NCBI GenBank assembly: GCA_004293445.1
Contig: RDYP01000021.1
Location: 62,001 to 126,000, forward strand
Direction of reading: 5' to 3'
DNA length: 64,000 nucleotides
DNA from: Verrucomicrobiota bacterium
GTDB lineage: Bacteria; Verrucomicrobiota; Verrucomicrobiia; Verrucomicrobiales; Akkermansiaceae
Of the stretch, positions 39,832 to 48,852 are shown piece by piece; position 1 is the first letter of the stretch; every line of letters begins with the position of its first letter. The notes beneath the pieces are model-generated. The model worked only from the letters and a program-made list of their open reading frames with translations. It was not told where the DNA came from and did not search any database. A program made the position numbers and the translations under genes.

Positions 39832-41156
39832 TGTTGCGCCGGGTTGGAGTTGTCAACAGATGGTGACCCATGTTTAGCCAGCGCCCGCACCAGGCGGTCC
39901 CGCAGGCTGAGGTTTAGTCCGACCGGCATCCAGCCATCGGGCGGCATTATCCCGAACCATGCCCGGGCGGCTTCCTCGTCCACGATTTCCCGGTAGTGGC
40001 GGAAGATCATTTTCGGGGAGTTGCCAGCCTCCAGAGAGGTTCGAGCGACGTCGCCTGTCAGTGATACTCGATAGCTGATGAACGAGTGTCTGAGGGCATT
40101 TTGACGCCATCCACCGGGGATCCGCGCTTTCACGGCGGTATCACCCAAGGCACCCGATACATCGCTGATGGTGATGATGGGGCCAGTTTCCTGACGCCAT
40201 GGGGCAAGCCAGGCCTTGAGATTCTCGGGGAGGGGGACAAGCCGTCTCGCAGCCGTCTTCGCCTTGTGGCCGGCGATCTCGATGTGGCCGCGATCCCACT
40301 TGATGTCCTGCCAGGTGAGACGTTCGACCTCTGCCGACCGAATTCCGCAAAACCCGCCGATGGCGATGAGCGGCAGAATGCGTGCGTGAGCGGCGAGCAG
40401 GATGTCACGCATCTCGTCTGGCGTGAAAATCTCGATCTCCTTCTCAGGCTCCTTGAACGAGTCGCTCTGCTCTGCAGCCGTCTTGCGGTCTGGATGGAGG
40501 TATCCCTGTTTCTTGGCGAATCCGAACATCGTAACGATGTTGCGCCGGAGGCCGTTCTTGCTGACTGGACCGAGGCTCTTGAGACCATCGAGGAAACGAT
40601 TGATGTCGGCCACGCTCACATCGGCGATGTTGCCCGGCATGGCGTCGGTGAACCGCTTGAGGCTGCCGGTTGCGTTCCTGACGTAGATGTCACTCACGCC
40701 CTTGCGTTTCAGCGACACGACGAACTCAGCGGCCACCTGGACGTTGGTCCGGACTGCGAACAGGTCGGCCCGGTTCGCCTGATAAAATCGCACGGCATCG
40801 GACAGCGGGATTTCACCGGCAGCTTTTCGTGCGCTGGCCCATTCGTCCATCGCGGCGGCAAGACCGACGCCGTGCTCTCGGGCCACTTGCTCGCAGTGGC
40901 GGAACAGGTCGATGTCGCGGCGGGTCACCTCGTCGCCAGCTATCCAGCCGTTGGTCAGTCGGACGCTGGTCTGCTGGGCGATCATCCGAGCTTCTTCCAT
41001 GGACGAGAAGCTGCGAATCTTTCGCTTGCCTGCCTCCTTCCATGCCAGGGTGAACTCGGGGTAGCCGTCCCGACGGTTCATCGTGTAGATCTTGATTCTC
41101 GCGGGACCGTTGCCGATTTCCACGATGCTGCTGCGACGTTTGCGCTTACGGGTCAT
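39828..41156 (-). CDS. int: Tyrosine integrase
   Basis: The 442-residue protein has the catalytic blocks GFCGIRSAEVERLTW (Arg I), AGHKAKTAARRLVPL (Lys), NALRHSFISYR (HxxR region with Arg II) and IFRHYREIV (Tyr nucleophile). ATG 41156 (MTRKRKRRSS) is chosen: TTGACT stands 15 nt upstream on this strand (41172-41177), and the frame's TTG 41177 is part of it. It faces tRNA-Ser about 120 bp away, so it integrates the element there. Confidence 0.92.
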   Translation of the reverse strand: MTRKRKRRSSIVEIGNGPARIKIYTMNRRDGYPEFTLAWKEAGKRKIRSFSSMEEARMIAQQTSVRLTNGWIAGDEVTRRDIDLFRHCEQVAREHGVGLAAAMDEWASARKAAGEIPLSDAVRFYQANRADLFAVRTNVQVAAEFVVSLKRKGVSDIYVRNATGSLKRFTDAMPGNIADVSVADINRFLDGLKSLGPVSKNGLRRNIVTMFGFAKKQGYLHPDRKTAAEQSDSFKEPEKEIEIFTPDEMRDILLAAHARILPLIAIGGFCGIRSAEVERLTWQDIKWDRGHIEIAGHKAKTAARRLVPLPENLKAWLAPWRQETGPIITISDVSGALGDTAVKARIPGGWRQNALRHSFISYRVSLTGDVARTSLEAGNSPKMIFRHYREIVDEEAARAWFGIMPPDGWMPVGLNLSLRDRLVRALAKHGSPSVDNSNPAQQ

Positions 41157-41273
41157 AGACCCCGGCTTTCGAGTCAACTTGTCGGAAAACCTGTCAGAAA
41201 AATCTGTCGCGGTTCGCCCTGAGGGCTCGCAAGTCGTTGATGGTGAGCTGGTTGCAGTGAATTGGCAAACAGA

Positions 41274-41366
41274 TGGCGGAGAGAGTGGGATTCGAACCCA
41301 CGGTAGGTGTTAAGCCTACGTTCGATTTCGAGTCGAGTGCCTTAAACCGAGCTCAGCCATCTCTCC
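41274..41366 (-). tRNA. tRNA-Ser (anticodon CGA), prophage attachment site
   Basis: Acceptor GGAGAGA pairs with TCTCTCC, followed by discriminator G and encoded CCA (41274-41276). Anticodon loop contains CGA, and the long variable arm is characteristic of serine tRNA (90 nt without CCA). The 3' end faces the integrase gene; the attachment core is expected within its T-arm/acceptor, where phage DNA restores the tRNA end. Confidence 0.92.
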
Positions 41367-41421
41367 TTGAATACCAGCTTGTAAAGCCTCCGCTTGGGTA
41401 ATTGCAGGCAAACTAACAAAA

Positions 41422-41703
41422 TCAACGACTCTCGAGTCCCGAATCCGTCGCAGCGCTCACCGCTGAAACTTTGTCTGCGTTCAATGGAACCGGCACCGAG
41501 CCGCTCGAAAGCAACTCAGGATCAAAGCGGCTCCTCGAACGCGCCGAACCAGATAAAAAATCAATCGCCACCCCCGAAACCCACAACGCGGCTGCTGCAA
41601 GCCCGGTCGCCAGCAAACACCAACGCCCTCCCGAGTCACCCGAACTCGAAGGCCGCACAAGGAACCGATCCCGCCCAGCAGTAGCCGGATGAAGTAGTGG
41701 CAT
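41422..41703 (-). CDS. Small membrane protein, uncertain
   Basis: From ATG 41703 the frame encodes 93 residues with one membrane span (CLLATGLAAAALWVSGVAI) and a Ser-rich tail. The frame opens further upstream to 41955 but that extension has no coherent pattern. Codon use looks host-like. It sits next to tRNA-Ser. No domain is recognised. Confidence 0.4.
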   Translation of the reverse strand: MPLLHPATAGRDRFLVRPSSSGDSGGRWCLLATGLAAAALWVSGVAIDFLSGSARSRSRFDPELLSSGSVPVPLNADKVSAVSAATDSGLESR

Positions 41704-42085
41704 CGATTCGAAGGCAGGATGAAGACCTCCTACTCCCACGACTCTCGACGACAATGGCGCAAAACCCTCGGAGGGGTCGGAGAAAGATTCGAAATCACCA
41801 GCCGGCAGTCCGTCGACGCAAGCACGGCTGAATTCCCCCAACAAGAGTCTCCGCACATCTCCCGCACGCACAAAATCATCGCAGGGACCAAAATCCGCCT
41901 CACACGAGTTGCAAGGAGTTACCGGCAAAGGAGCGAGTTCGGATGGAAGAAGCACGGCGATAAAAAGTTACATGGAGATAGCCTCTTTATTTCGTATGGG
42001 TCAATGATCAATTAATCTTAAATAATTGCCTGATTTTTCAAAAAAGACTGCCGAAAGTCGGCTCACCATGCTTGATTGAAGCATC
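41704..42085. other. Intergenic stretch without a supported gene
   Basis: Contains an AT-rich run near 41955-42060 that probably holds the promoter for the ACT-domain gene, and a short hairpin ATGCTT-GATTG-AAGCAT (42068-42084) next to its start codon. Frames here are short or overlap the uncertain small membrane protein; I see nothing else. Confidence 0.4.
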
Positions 42086-42592
42086 ATGGATTCGATCGTC
42101 ATGACCGTCCTCGCCGCCGACCGCCCCGGCCTCGTCAGCATCCTCTCGGAAACCATCGCCATGCATGGTGGAAACTGGCAGGAAAGCCGGATGGCTCATC
42201 TAGCCGGGCAATTCGCGGGGATCCTCAGAGTGGAATGCCCTCCCACCCGGTCCGCGGAACTGCTTGAATCGCTGGCCAAACTCGAGAATCAGGGAATTTC
42301 TGTTCTCACCCGCCGGGAAGCGACGGAAGTGCCTGCGCCCCGCGAGACCCTTGCTCTTGATGTGGTTGGCAACGACAGGCCCGGCATCATTCGCGCGCTG
42401 TCCGCCGCAATCACCACTGCCGGAGCAAATGTCGAAGACCTCGTCACCTCACTGGAGAGCGCCCCGATGTCCGGTCATCCGATTTTCCACGCCACCGGAC
42501 GGGTTTCGCTCGCCCGCGACCGCGATCTCGCGGGACTGATCTCTGCGATCGAGGGCCTCGGACCGGATCTTTCGGTATCCATTACTGCCTGA
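42086..42592 (+). CDS. Two-ACT-domain regulator (GcvR-like)
   Basis: The 168-residue protein has two ACT domains: VMTVLAADRPGLVSILSETI (residues 5-24) and LDVVGNDRPGIIRALSAAI (about 92-110), each with the DRPG loop. GcvR-type proteins sense glycine and regulate gcv genes through GcvA; here only the fold is certain. Ends 5 nt before the convergent amj stop. Confidence 0.8.
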   Translation: MDSIVMTVLAADRPGLVSILSETIAMHGGNWQESRMAHLAGQFAGILRVECPPTRSAELLESLAKLENQGISVLTRREATEVPAPRETLALDVVGNDRPGIIRALSAAITTAGANVEDLVTSLESAPMSGHPIFHATGRVSLARDRDLAGLISAIEGLGPDLSVSITA

Positions 42593-42596
42593 AACC

Positions 42597-43400
42597 TCAG
42601 GCCGGAATGATCCGCGCAATCCACGCAATCATTTGAGCGCCGGGAATCATCAGGAAATGTGCAAGCACCGTGCCCAGCAACCGGCTGCCCGCCATCCCGA
42701 AGACCGCAGCGCGAAGCCTTGAAGCTCCCTCTTCCGCACCCTTGGCAGCTCCGTCCGTGACATAGGAAAGGTAGGGATCAACAAACGCGAAAAGCATGAT
42801 GGTGCCAAAGAAATTGACCACCGCCGAAAGCTGACCAGTCGTCATCCTCAGATCAGGCGCATATACCCCGGCATAAAGCGAACTGAGCACTCCAGTCGCA
42901 AGGAGGGCGGAGCCGATCACGTTCATCGCAAAAATGTTCCACGGCAATCGATGCCGAGCGGCGAGGTAGCTGAAATTCCTTCTTGTCGGCAGAGTCCAAG
43001 AATCACCAAGCGCCTTCAATCCCGGCCCACTGAGCGCATACTTCACCATTCGTGGCAGGGACGGAAAGCGATCAAAGGCACCCACGACGCTGGTCACGTA
43101 ACGCTGGAACATCGGGATCAAGGCTGCTCCCAGCAAGGTCGCGACACTCGCCGAAAGAATCAAAAGATGGAACTCATGCTTCAACGCCTCGGCCGCGGTC
43201 TCGAGACTTGATTCGACCCGCTTCGAAAGAGCCGGAGTCAGCAGGGTATTCGATGTCCGCGAAACGAGAACCAGGATATTGAACAAAGAGAGACAGAACG
43301 CGACCTTACCCGTCCTCGCCCCCGCGATTCTAACCCCGTAGGACAGGGTGGCGATCAGATGGATGATCGCGATGAAGAAGCAGAGGTAATAGATCGACAT
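42597..43400 (-). CDS. amj: Lipid II flippase Amj
   Basis: The 267-residue membrane protein has the Amj (DUF2837) start, IHLIATLSYGVRIAGARTGK then LFNILVLVSRTSNTLLTP, and six predicted spans. Amj is an alternative to MurJ, flipping lipid II across the inner membrane for peptidoglycan synthesis. It ends convergent to the ACT gene with a GCCTGA-AACC-TCAGGC stem between them. Confidence 0.82.
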   Translation of the reverse strand: MSIYYLCFFIAIIHLIATLSYGVRIAGARTGKVAFCLSLFNILVLVSRTSNTLLTPALSKRVESSLETAAEALKHEFHLLILSASVATLLGAALIPMFQRYVTSVVGAFDRFPSLPRMVKYALSGPGLKALGDSWTLPTRRNFSYLAARHRLPWNIFAMNVIGSALLATGVLSSLYAGVYAPDLRMTTGQLSAVVNFFGTIMLFAFVDPYLSYVTDGAAKGAEEGASRLRAAVFGMAGSRLLGTVLAHFLMIPGAQMIAWIARIIPA

Positions 43401-43490
43401 GGAAGCAGAAGCGCTTTAGCCGCCGAGGAGAGCTCCGTCAATCATGCCGCCCGCGCCATGGGCCCAGCCGACGATCGTGCAAACGGACTT

Positions 43491-44669
43491 TCAGAGCATT
43501 TTCATGCAAGCCAGCAAGGCGGAAGAGACAAGTAACCCCAGCGCCGCGCCACCGAGCAGCACGTCCGCCATCGTCGCCCGGGGACGATGCGGAGACGACG
43601 AACTTGGAAAAATCATCGCCGCGTAGCCCATTCCAGCCACCAATCCACCCGCATGAGCGGCGTTATCGATGAATCGATGGAACACGAAACCAATGGCAGC
43701 AGTGAGAAGAACTCCTCCCACCAGACGGCGACGAGAACTCTCCGGAACCAAGGCCCGATGCAAAGTTTCAAACACCAAAAGGAAACCGAGCAAGCCCATC
43801 AAACCGCCGGAAGCACCAATCGAAGGGCTCTGCGTGAAGCGCGCTGAAGCCTCACCTCCAATCCAAGCCGCAATCAAAAAAGTCAGCACAAGATGCGGCC
43901 AGCGCGCGAACGTTTCGACCCTCTTACCCAAGTAAGCGAGAGCCGATACATTCATGAACCAGTGCAGCCAATGGCCATGAAGAAAAGGCGCCGTCAGCAA
44001 CCGCCACCAATCGGCCGCATGACCATCGTGCTTCGTCAATCCCGCCATTGCCACGCTGATCCCAAAGGGCAGTGGTGAACGGAGCTCTACAAACAACTGC
44101 ACGAGCCCGACGAGAGCGATCAAGATGAGCAGAAGTCGGGTCACCGGAGCCCTCTGGATCAAAAGCCAAGTCTCAAAGCGAAGCACAGGAGCATCCGCGG
44201 CCATTTCACCAGCGGCCCATAGCCGAGCCTTTTTAAGCCGCTTGCGCCCCTGATACCAAGGGATGAAACCTAGGATCAAAAATAACAGCAGCGCCAAACC
44301 CATGGTGCCGCTGGCGAGAATTTGTCCGGTCCGCAGGCCGTGCCAAGCGAGCATCAGACCAAGAACGACGCCGAACATCAGCATCTGGCGCTTACCCTCC
44401 GCAATTTCCCAGTTCGCCCACCGAACCCTCGCATCACGAAGCGCTGGATGAAGAGCTGGAATCTCTTCCGGCAGAACCAAACCAGGAGCATCCGGCGTCC
44501 AGACCAAATCAACCCTTGCTCCCGCATCTTTCACGATCGCGCTGGCCAAGTCTTCGAACCCTGCGCAGGTCACTCTTCGACCCTTACGATCCACCCAACC
44601 CCAGCCAGGGCCGCTCGGAGGGAAAGCATCGGGACGCGCCCAAACCGGAAGTTCGGCCTCAGTATCCAT
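43491..44669 (-). CDS. Rhomboid-family intramembrane serine protease
   Basis: The 392-residue protein has [14 protein letters not shown] (HxxxxHxxxN), [13 protein letters not shown] (catalytic Ser in GASG) and [11 protein letters not shown] (catalytic His), plus a cytoplasmic N-terminal domain (1-90) and an early pair of helices before the rhomboid core. Cleaves membrane-anchored substrates in the bilayer; targets unknown. Ends 90 bp before amj's start on the same strand. Confidence 0.88.
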   Translation of the reverse strand: MDTEAELPVWARPDAFPPSGPGWGWVDRKGRRVTCAGFEDLASAIVKDAGARVDLVWTPDAPGLVLPEEIPALHPALRDARVRWANWEIAEGKRQMLMFGVVLGLMLAWHGLRTGQILASGTMGLALLLFLILGFIPWYQGRKRLKKARLWAAGEMAADAPVLRFETWLLIQRAPVTRLLLILIALVGLVQLFVELRSPLPFGISVAMAGLTKHDGHAADWWRLLTAPFLHGHWLHWFMNVSALAYLGKRVETFARWPHLVLTFLIAAWIGGEASARFTQSPSIGASGGLMGLLGFLLVFETLHRALVPESSRRRLVGGVLLTAAIGFVFHRFIDNAAHAGGLVAGMGYAAMIFPSSSSPHRPRATMADVLLGGAALGLLVSSALLACMKML

Positions 44670-44726
44670 TCCGCAAAAGATTCAAGCGCGCTCAAGGCCG
44701 CTGTCCACGGGGAAATCCCCACCCAC

Positions 44727-44758
44727 AAAAAAGGCGCGGGACGAAACCGTCACGCGCC
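44727..44758 (-). terminator. Rho-independent terminator of secG
   Basis: On the reverse strand GGCGCG (complement of 44753-44758) pairs with CGCGCC (44733-44738), with inner GACG/CGTC and GTTT loop, followed by a T-run (44727-44732). It lies 16 bp after secG ends. Confidence 0.8.
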
Positions 44759-44773
44759 CCATTCCTAAATCCC

Positions 44774-45364
44774 TCAAGGCTTGTCCTGTGCGGGAGCCTC
44801 AGCCGGTGCAGGAGCCTCAGCCTGTGCGGGAGCCTCAGCCGGTGCAGGAGCCTCAGCCGGTGCAGGAGCCTCAGCCGGTTCAGGAGCCTCAGCCGGTTCA
44901 GGAGCCTCAGCCGACGCAGGAGCCTCAGCCGGTGCAGGAGCCTCAGCCGGCGCAGGAGCCTCAGCCGGCGCGGGCGCTTCGACAGTTTCTGGCTCCAAGG
45001 GTTTCTCCTCCTTATTCGCCTCCGCAGCGATCGATTCTGTTTTCTCCGGAGTCACCTCGGCGGCAGCGGGAACCGCCGCGACCAAGGTGGCCTTCGCTGC
45101 ATTGCGTTTGGCGATCAGCACCGCGAGCGTCAAAGTCAGGACGAAGAACAGCGTTGCGAGATACACCGTAGCCTTTTGAAGAACATTGGTGGTTCGTGCT
45201 CCGAACAGCTGATCGGTCGTGCCGGAACCGAAAGCGGCACCCAATCCTTCGTTTTTCGGGCGCTGCATCAGGATGATCATGCTCATCAGGACGCAAACGA
45301 TGACGAAGACGAAGAGCAGGAGGTTGATGCTGATCGAGAGGAAATCGGCGGCGAGAACGGTCAT
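44774..45364 (-). CDS. secG: SecG translocase subunit with repeat tail
   Basis: The 196-residue protein has the SecG core: two membrane spans and [24 protein letters not shown] near residues 23-46, then [15 protein letters not shown]. About 85 further residues form an Ala/Glu/Pro-rich tail built from [12 protein letters not shown] repeats. SecG assists SecYEG protein export. Normal SecG is 75-130 residues, so the tail is an extension encoded by the 18-bp tandem repeat. Confidence 0.88.
   Translation of the reverse strand: MTVLAADFLSISINLLLFVFVIVCVLMSMIILMQRPKNEGLGAAFGSGTTDQLFGARTTNVLQKATVYLATLFFVLTLTLAVLIAKRNAAKATLVAAVPAAAEVTPEKTESIAAEANKEEKPLEPETVEAPAPAEAPAPAEAPAPAEAPASAEAPEPAEAPEPAEAPAPAEAPAPAEAPAQAEAPAPAEAPAQDKP
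44791..44975. repeat. 18-bp tandem repeat coding the SecG tail
   Basis: About ten copies of an 18-bp unit close to GAGCCTCAGCCGGTGCAG with substitutions (TTCAG, TGTGCG, CGACGC, CGGCGC variants). Multiples of 18 keep the secG frame. Copy number is expected to vary between strains. Confidence 0.9.
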
Positions 45365-45642
45365 GGGGGGCGGACTATAAGAAGCCGACCCCGAGTGTAA
45401 AGCCGGGTTTTCTAGCGACTCGTGGCATTTGTCCTCTTGCCACTAGAAGAATTGGTCACGCGGCGGCCATGCCTACAAGCCATCGCAATGAGGCGCTGCC
45501 CAGAAGACAGGTCGAGAAGCCCTGTTTATCACTCCAGGCAAAAAGACGACGTTCAGCTCATGAGCTCGAATCCCGCCGATAAAGGCATGAGCGATCCGAG
45601 CTTTTCATGCGCTCGAAACACAACTGCATAGACAATGATGAA

Positions 45643-45719
45643 TGGTCGGGGTGGCGGGATTCGAACCCACGGCCTCTTCGTCCCGAACGAAGCGCGCTAC
45701 CAGACTGCGCCACACCCCG
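45643..45719 (-). tRNA. tRNA-Pro (anticodon CGG)
   Basis: Acceptor CGGGGTG pairs with CACCCCG, with discriminator A and encoded CCA (45643-45645). Anticodon loop TTCGGGA gives CGG; T-arm GTGGG-TTCGAAT-CCCGC is intact. 74 nt without CCA. Confidence 0.92.
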
Positions 45720-45775
45720 AATGCCCATCCGAAGCCTAAAAAAGATCTCACGAACGGGGGAGCGAGGCTTCTTCA

Positions 45776-45976
45776 TTACCAAACTACCTGCAAGCGATTT
45801 TTCAAAAACCCACGCGAACCGTTTTGGCCATCCACGACAATCGATGGCTCCTTTGGATTTTCGCTACGGTCCAATCGAGCCACAAAAACCGTCACATCTT
45901 GCTCTCTATCCAAAATTTCAACAAGAAAGAGGGCAGAAAGGTAAATGTAGCTTGAATTTTTTAAAAATTTAAGCAT
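45776..45976 (-). CDS. Small hypothetical protein (66 aa)
   Basis: From ATG 45976: [18 protein letters not shown], then [20 protein letters not shown] and [12 protein letters not shown]. The first 20 residues are hydrophobic; the rest is basic. The frame opens upstream into the antisense of the M50 gene, which is rejected. It might be a small exported or membrane peptide; the pattern reads as coding but no family is named. The rest of spacer 45365-45642 holds no gene I can support. Confidence 0.4.
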   Translation of the reverse strand: MLKFLKNSSYIYLSALFLVEILDREQDVTVFVARLDRSENPKEPSIVVDGQNGSRGFLKNRLQVVW

Positions 45977-45988
45977 GTCTTCGTGCCG

Positions 45989-48844
45989 ATGATTGCCGCC
46001 ATCACCGCAACGACCACTGGCTTCGCCCTGCTGGCAGTTGTCGGTGCTGCGGGTCTTCCTTTGATCTGCATACTTATCGCCCTTGCCAAGATTCGTAGGT
46101 ATCGCACCAAGGCACATCCTTGCGAGACAAGCCAAGTCCCCGCGGACCTCAGGCGTCTTATCAGCCCTTGGCTGAATCGATTGGGACACTTCGGCTTCAA
46201 GCAACTGCGCTACGCGCGACTCGAAAACGCTGGCTACGCCGAAGCATTCCGCTGGATCCTGAGCAACGACGAGGAAGCTACCTTCGCTACAGTTGAATGG
46301 ATTGTGCCCATCACTGGCTCTGGACCACGCGTGTCCCTCTCTTTCTTCACGGTCCAGCAGGATGGCACGTGGATCGTCACACTCGACCGACGCTTGGCAT
46401 GTGATCCGCCGGTCAACTGGGATGAGGTGCGGCGGCACTTCGCAACTGTTACCGCCCAGTGGCAGGTGCATTACTCGAGAATCCGCGGAAAAAAGGAGAG
46501 AGTCTTGCCGGAGGTCGATCGCTTCATCGGCATGCTGGCCGACGACGAGGAAGCCCGTTACGACGCTTTTGCGAAAGGAGGGGATTTCGTCCCATCAATG
46601 CGGGATCCAAACGCCCTCCGCATCCGCTTGCTCCGCCTGCCAAACCATACCCTGTCGGTGCTTGGGGATTTCTTTCGGGGACATTATTTTCGATCCTGCC
46701 ACCGCAGCGATCTCGCCGCTCCACCAAAGGCCAAACCTGAAGAAATCGAACGCGTCGGCGGTCTCCTGGGGCTATCGCTCAATCAAGCCGTGGAGCAAGA
46801 TCTCGCTCGCTACCACGCCTTAATCACAGTTGCCTCCGGGCCCCTTCATCATCTTCGTCGTATCTTTTTTCTGCTAGGGTCCACTGGCTTTCTCGTCCTC
46901 CTTTTCGGCAAGGATCAGCCGCTGCAGATCGCTCTGATCGTCATCGCACTCTCCGCGGTTCACGAAGCCGGACACTGGCTTCCAATGCGACTCTTCGGCT
47001 ATCGCGGCATCCGACCTGTCTTCGTCCCTTTCTCAGGCTGCAGTGAGGGAGGGCGAAAACTTCACGCCCCCGCTTGGCAGCAACTGCTGGTGATACTCGG
47101 AGGCCCTCTGCCCGGCCTCATCGGAGGCCTCGCCATTTTGGCGAAGGGCTACTTTTCCCCCGAAACGCCACTTTGGTTACTCGACGCCGCAGGCATCGCA
47201 GTTGTCCTCAACGCTTTGCATCTACTACCCGTCCTACCGATGGATGGCGGCAAAGTGATCGACCTCCTCGTCTTTCGCGACCTACCCCTGCTGCGCCCGC
47301 TTTTCACTGTGACCACGGCACTGTCGGCATTTTTGGCAGCTCTCATCCTGAAATCACGAATCCTTTGCTACATCGCGATGACCATGTTCGGCGGGGTCGT
47401 TTGGGATATTCGGACCATCCAAGTGGTCCGTGGCGCCCGCAAGCTCCCATGGGCCGGCGAAGTCCACGACGAAAACGAAGCTCTCCGCCGGATATTCCGC
47501 GGCCTGCGGCAAGAAGGCCAAGGAGCATTCATCGGTAGCGATGGCTGGCATCGTAAAATCGAAGCACTGCTGACCGAGGTGATACGGAAACGCCCAAGTG
47601 TGATCACGCGCATGAGCGGCGGAGCAATTTTAGGCGCATCCATTGCAATTCCCGCCATCCTCATCACTGCCGTCTTGCTCGGTCCCATACTGGGCGACGC
47701 CGGGCGACTGGTCCGCACCGCAGAATACATCGGCGAGTTTCGAAAGCATTTCCCTCACGAAGCCCAAACGCTCCACCCGGAAGAAGAGAGCCGCTTGCGC
47801 GCATTGGCGGACGAAACGCTCCTCGTCGACAAGCACAGCCGGGAAACGCAGACGCAGCATCGTCAACCTGCCGCATCTCTGCTTGCCCCCCTCATCGGTC
47901 CCCGCCTCGACCAACTCGACTGGCTCAAAGCCAAAATCGCGGCACGAAATCAAGCGATCCCAGAACCGATCCTTCCGCTCTGGATGGAGATCCAATGCCT
48001 CCGGATGGAACAAGCCGCTAGGGAGGAAGATACACCGCAAACCTTGCACAGAGCAAAGGGACTGCTCGATATCCTCAACACTCTGGAGCCAGCCACGAAC
48101 CTCGCTCATCGCCGCATGCTCACGAACGCCGAGTTACGGGTGCTGACCGTGATCGAGCAGGCCTCCGCCAGCGGTCGTTTGGACGAGAACGACCTCACCC
48201 ATTTCGATAGCTCCCTCGCCAGCCGCTATCGAGCACCCGAACCCGACGTCGAGGGAATGATTCTCGTTTCCGCATGGTCGGAACACACCCATAAGGCAGC
48301 GCTGTTCGACGCCGCAGAACAAGCGTCGCTCGATCCGAGATTCTGGCGTGATCTCTACCCGAGGATCCACAAGCTCCGCCGCCTGTTGGAAGCGCATAAG
48401 ACCACCCATCTCCCCGCAACCGTAGCCCTCGCACGTTACTGGCGCCTTTCCAGGCGGGTTGGGGAATTGCCCCCATCCCTTGGAATGACAGTTTCGGTCA
48501 CTCCCGGCGAAGCATCCCTGATTCTCGATTTTTGCGAAGAGCACCGCAGCCTCACATGGCGTAGAGTTGCGACTCTGTCCGCACTCCGCCTTGAAGCCTA
48601 TCGAAAGAAATCCGGCAATTTCCCCCCAGTCTGGAAACATAGCGTGCCCGGCGGAGCGAGCATGGAACTGATCCGGGAAACAGGAAACCTGCTGCGGCTC
48701 ACCGACTGCCGCGATCAGTCCCAGCGACGCCTCCCCGCATGGCTCACCCCGGCCCACCTTCCGCTCCCGCCAACGATCCCAGCTCTCGATTACGACTGCC
48801 GCCTCTTCGGATCTCTAGCGCTACCGGAGTTCTCCGCACATTGA
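45989..48844 (+). CDS. M50 site-2-protease-like membrane protein with large C-terminal domain
   Basis: The 951-residue protein has HEAGHW (zinc site, near residue 325) and LPVLPMDGGK (third ligand Asp, near 417), the M50 pattern. N-terminal 300 residues form a soluble domain after a signal-anchor (LLAVVGAAGLPLICILIALA), and about 450 residues follow the peptidase region with one more span near 550. Most S2P proteins are 350-500 residues, so both ends are extended. Substrate unknown. ATG 45989 preferred over GTG 45983. Confidence 0.78.
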   Translation: MIAAITATTTGFALLAVVGAAGLPLICILIALAKIRRYRTKAHPCETSQVPADLRRLISPWLNRLGHFGFKQLRYARLENAGYAEAFRWILSNDEEATFATVEWIVPITGSGPRVSLSFFTVQQDGTWIVTLDRRLACDPPVNWDEVRRHFATVTAQWQVHYSRIRGKKERVLPEVDRFIGMLADDEEARYDAFAKGGDFVPSMRDPNALRIRLLRLPNHTLSVLGDFFRGHYFRSCHRSDLAAPPKAKPEEIERVGGLLGLSLNQAVEQDLARYHALITVASGPLHHLRRIFFLLGSTGFLVLLFGKDQPLQIALIVIALSAVHEAGHWLPMRLFGYRGIRPVFVPFSGCSEGGRKLHAPAWQQLLVILGGPLPGLIGGLAILAKGYFSPETPLWLLDAAGIAVVLNALHLLPVLPMDGGKVIDLLVFRDLPLLRPLFTVTTALSAFLAALILKSRILCYIAMTMFGGVVWDIRTIQVVRGARKLPWAGEVHDENEALRRIFRGLRQEGQGAFIGSDGWHRKIEALLTEVIRKRPSVITRMSGGAILGASIAIPAILITAVLLGPILGDAGRLVRTAEYIGEFRKHFPHEAQTLHPEEESRLRALADETLLVDKHSRETQTQHRQPAASLLAPLIGPRLDQLDWLKAKIAARNQAIPEPILPLWMEIQCLRMEQAAREEDTPQTLHRAKGLLDILNTLEPATNLAHRRMLTNAELRVLTVIEQASASGRLDENDLTHFDSSLASRYRAPEPDVEGMILVSAWSEHTHKAALFDAAEQASLDPRFWRDLYPRIHKLRRLLEAHKTTHLPATVALARYWRLSRRVGELPPSLGMTVSVTPGEASLILDFCEEHRSLTWRRVATLSALRLEAYRKKSGNFPPVWKHSVPGGASMELIRETGNLLRLTDCRDQSQRRLPAWLTPAHLPLPPTIPALDYDCRLFGSLALPEFSAH

Positions 48845-48852
48845 CGACCGCC

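Larger units (their letters stand above)
1..41276. mobile_element. Temperate siphovirus-type prophage, left end outside window
   Basis: This element carries a repressor operon, recombination and replication genes, lambda-like terminase, portal, protease/scaffold, capsid and tail genes in lambda order, a lysis cassette and xis/int. Its right boundary is set by the integrase, whose start lies about 120 bp from the 3' end of tRNA-Ser(CGA) at 41274, a typical tyrosine-recombinase attachment site. No second copy of the tRNA-Ser 3' end was seen to the left, so attL lies beyond position 1 and the element exceeds 41 kb. Structural genes look intact, so it may be inducible; this is inference. Confidence 0.95.

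Noticed and set aside
44791-44975. CRISPR array
   Set aside because: The repeats are contiguous, without spacers, and keep the secG reading frame.
45776-46471. 231-residue reverse frame
   Set aside because: Most of it is antisense to the M50 gene; only the short part from ATG 45976 is kept as a weak call.
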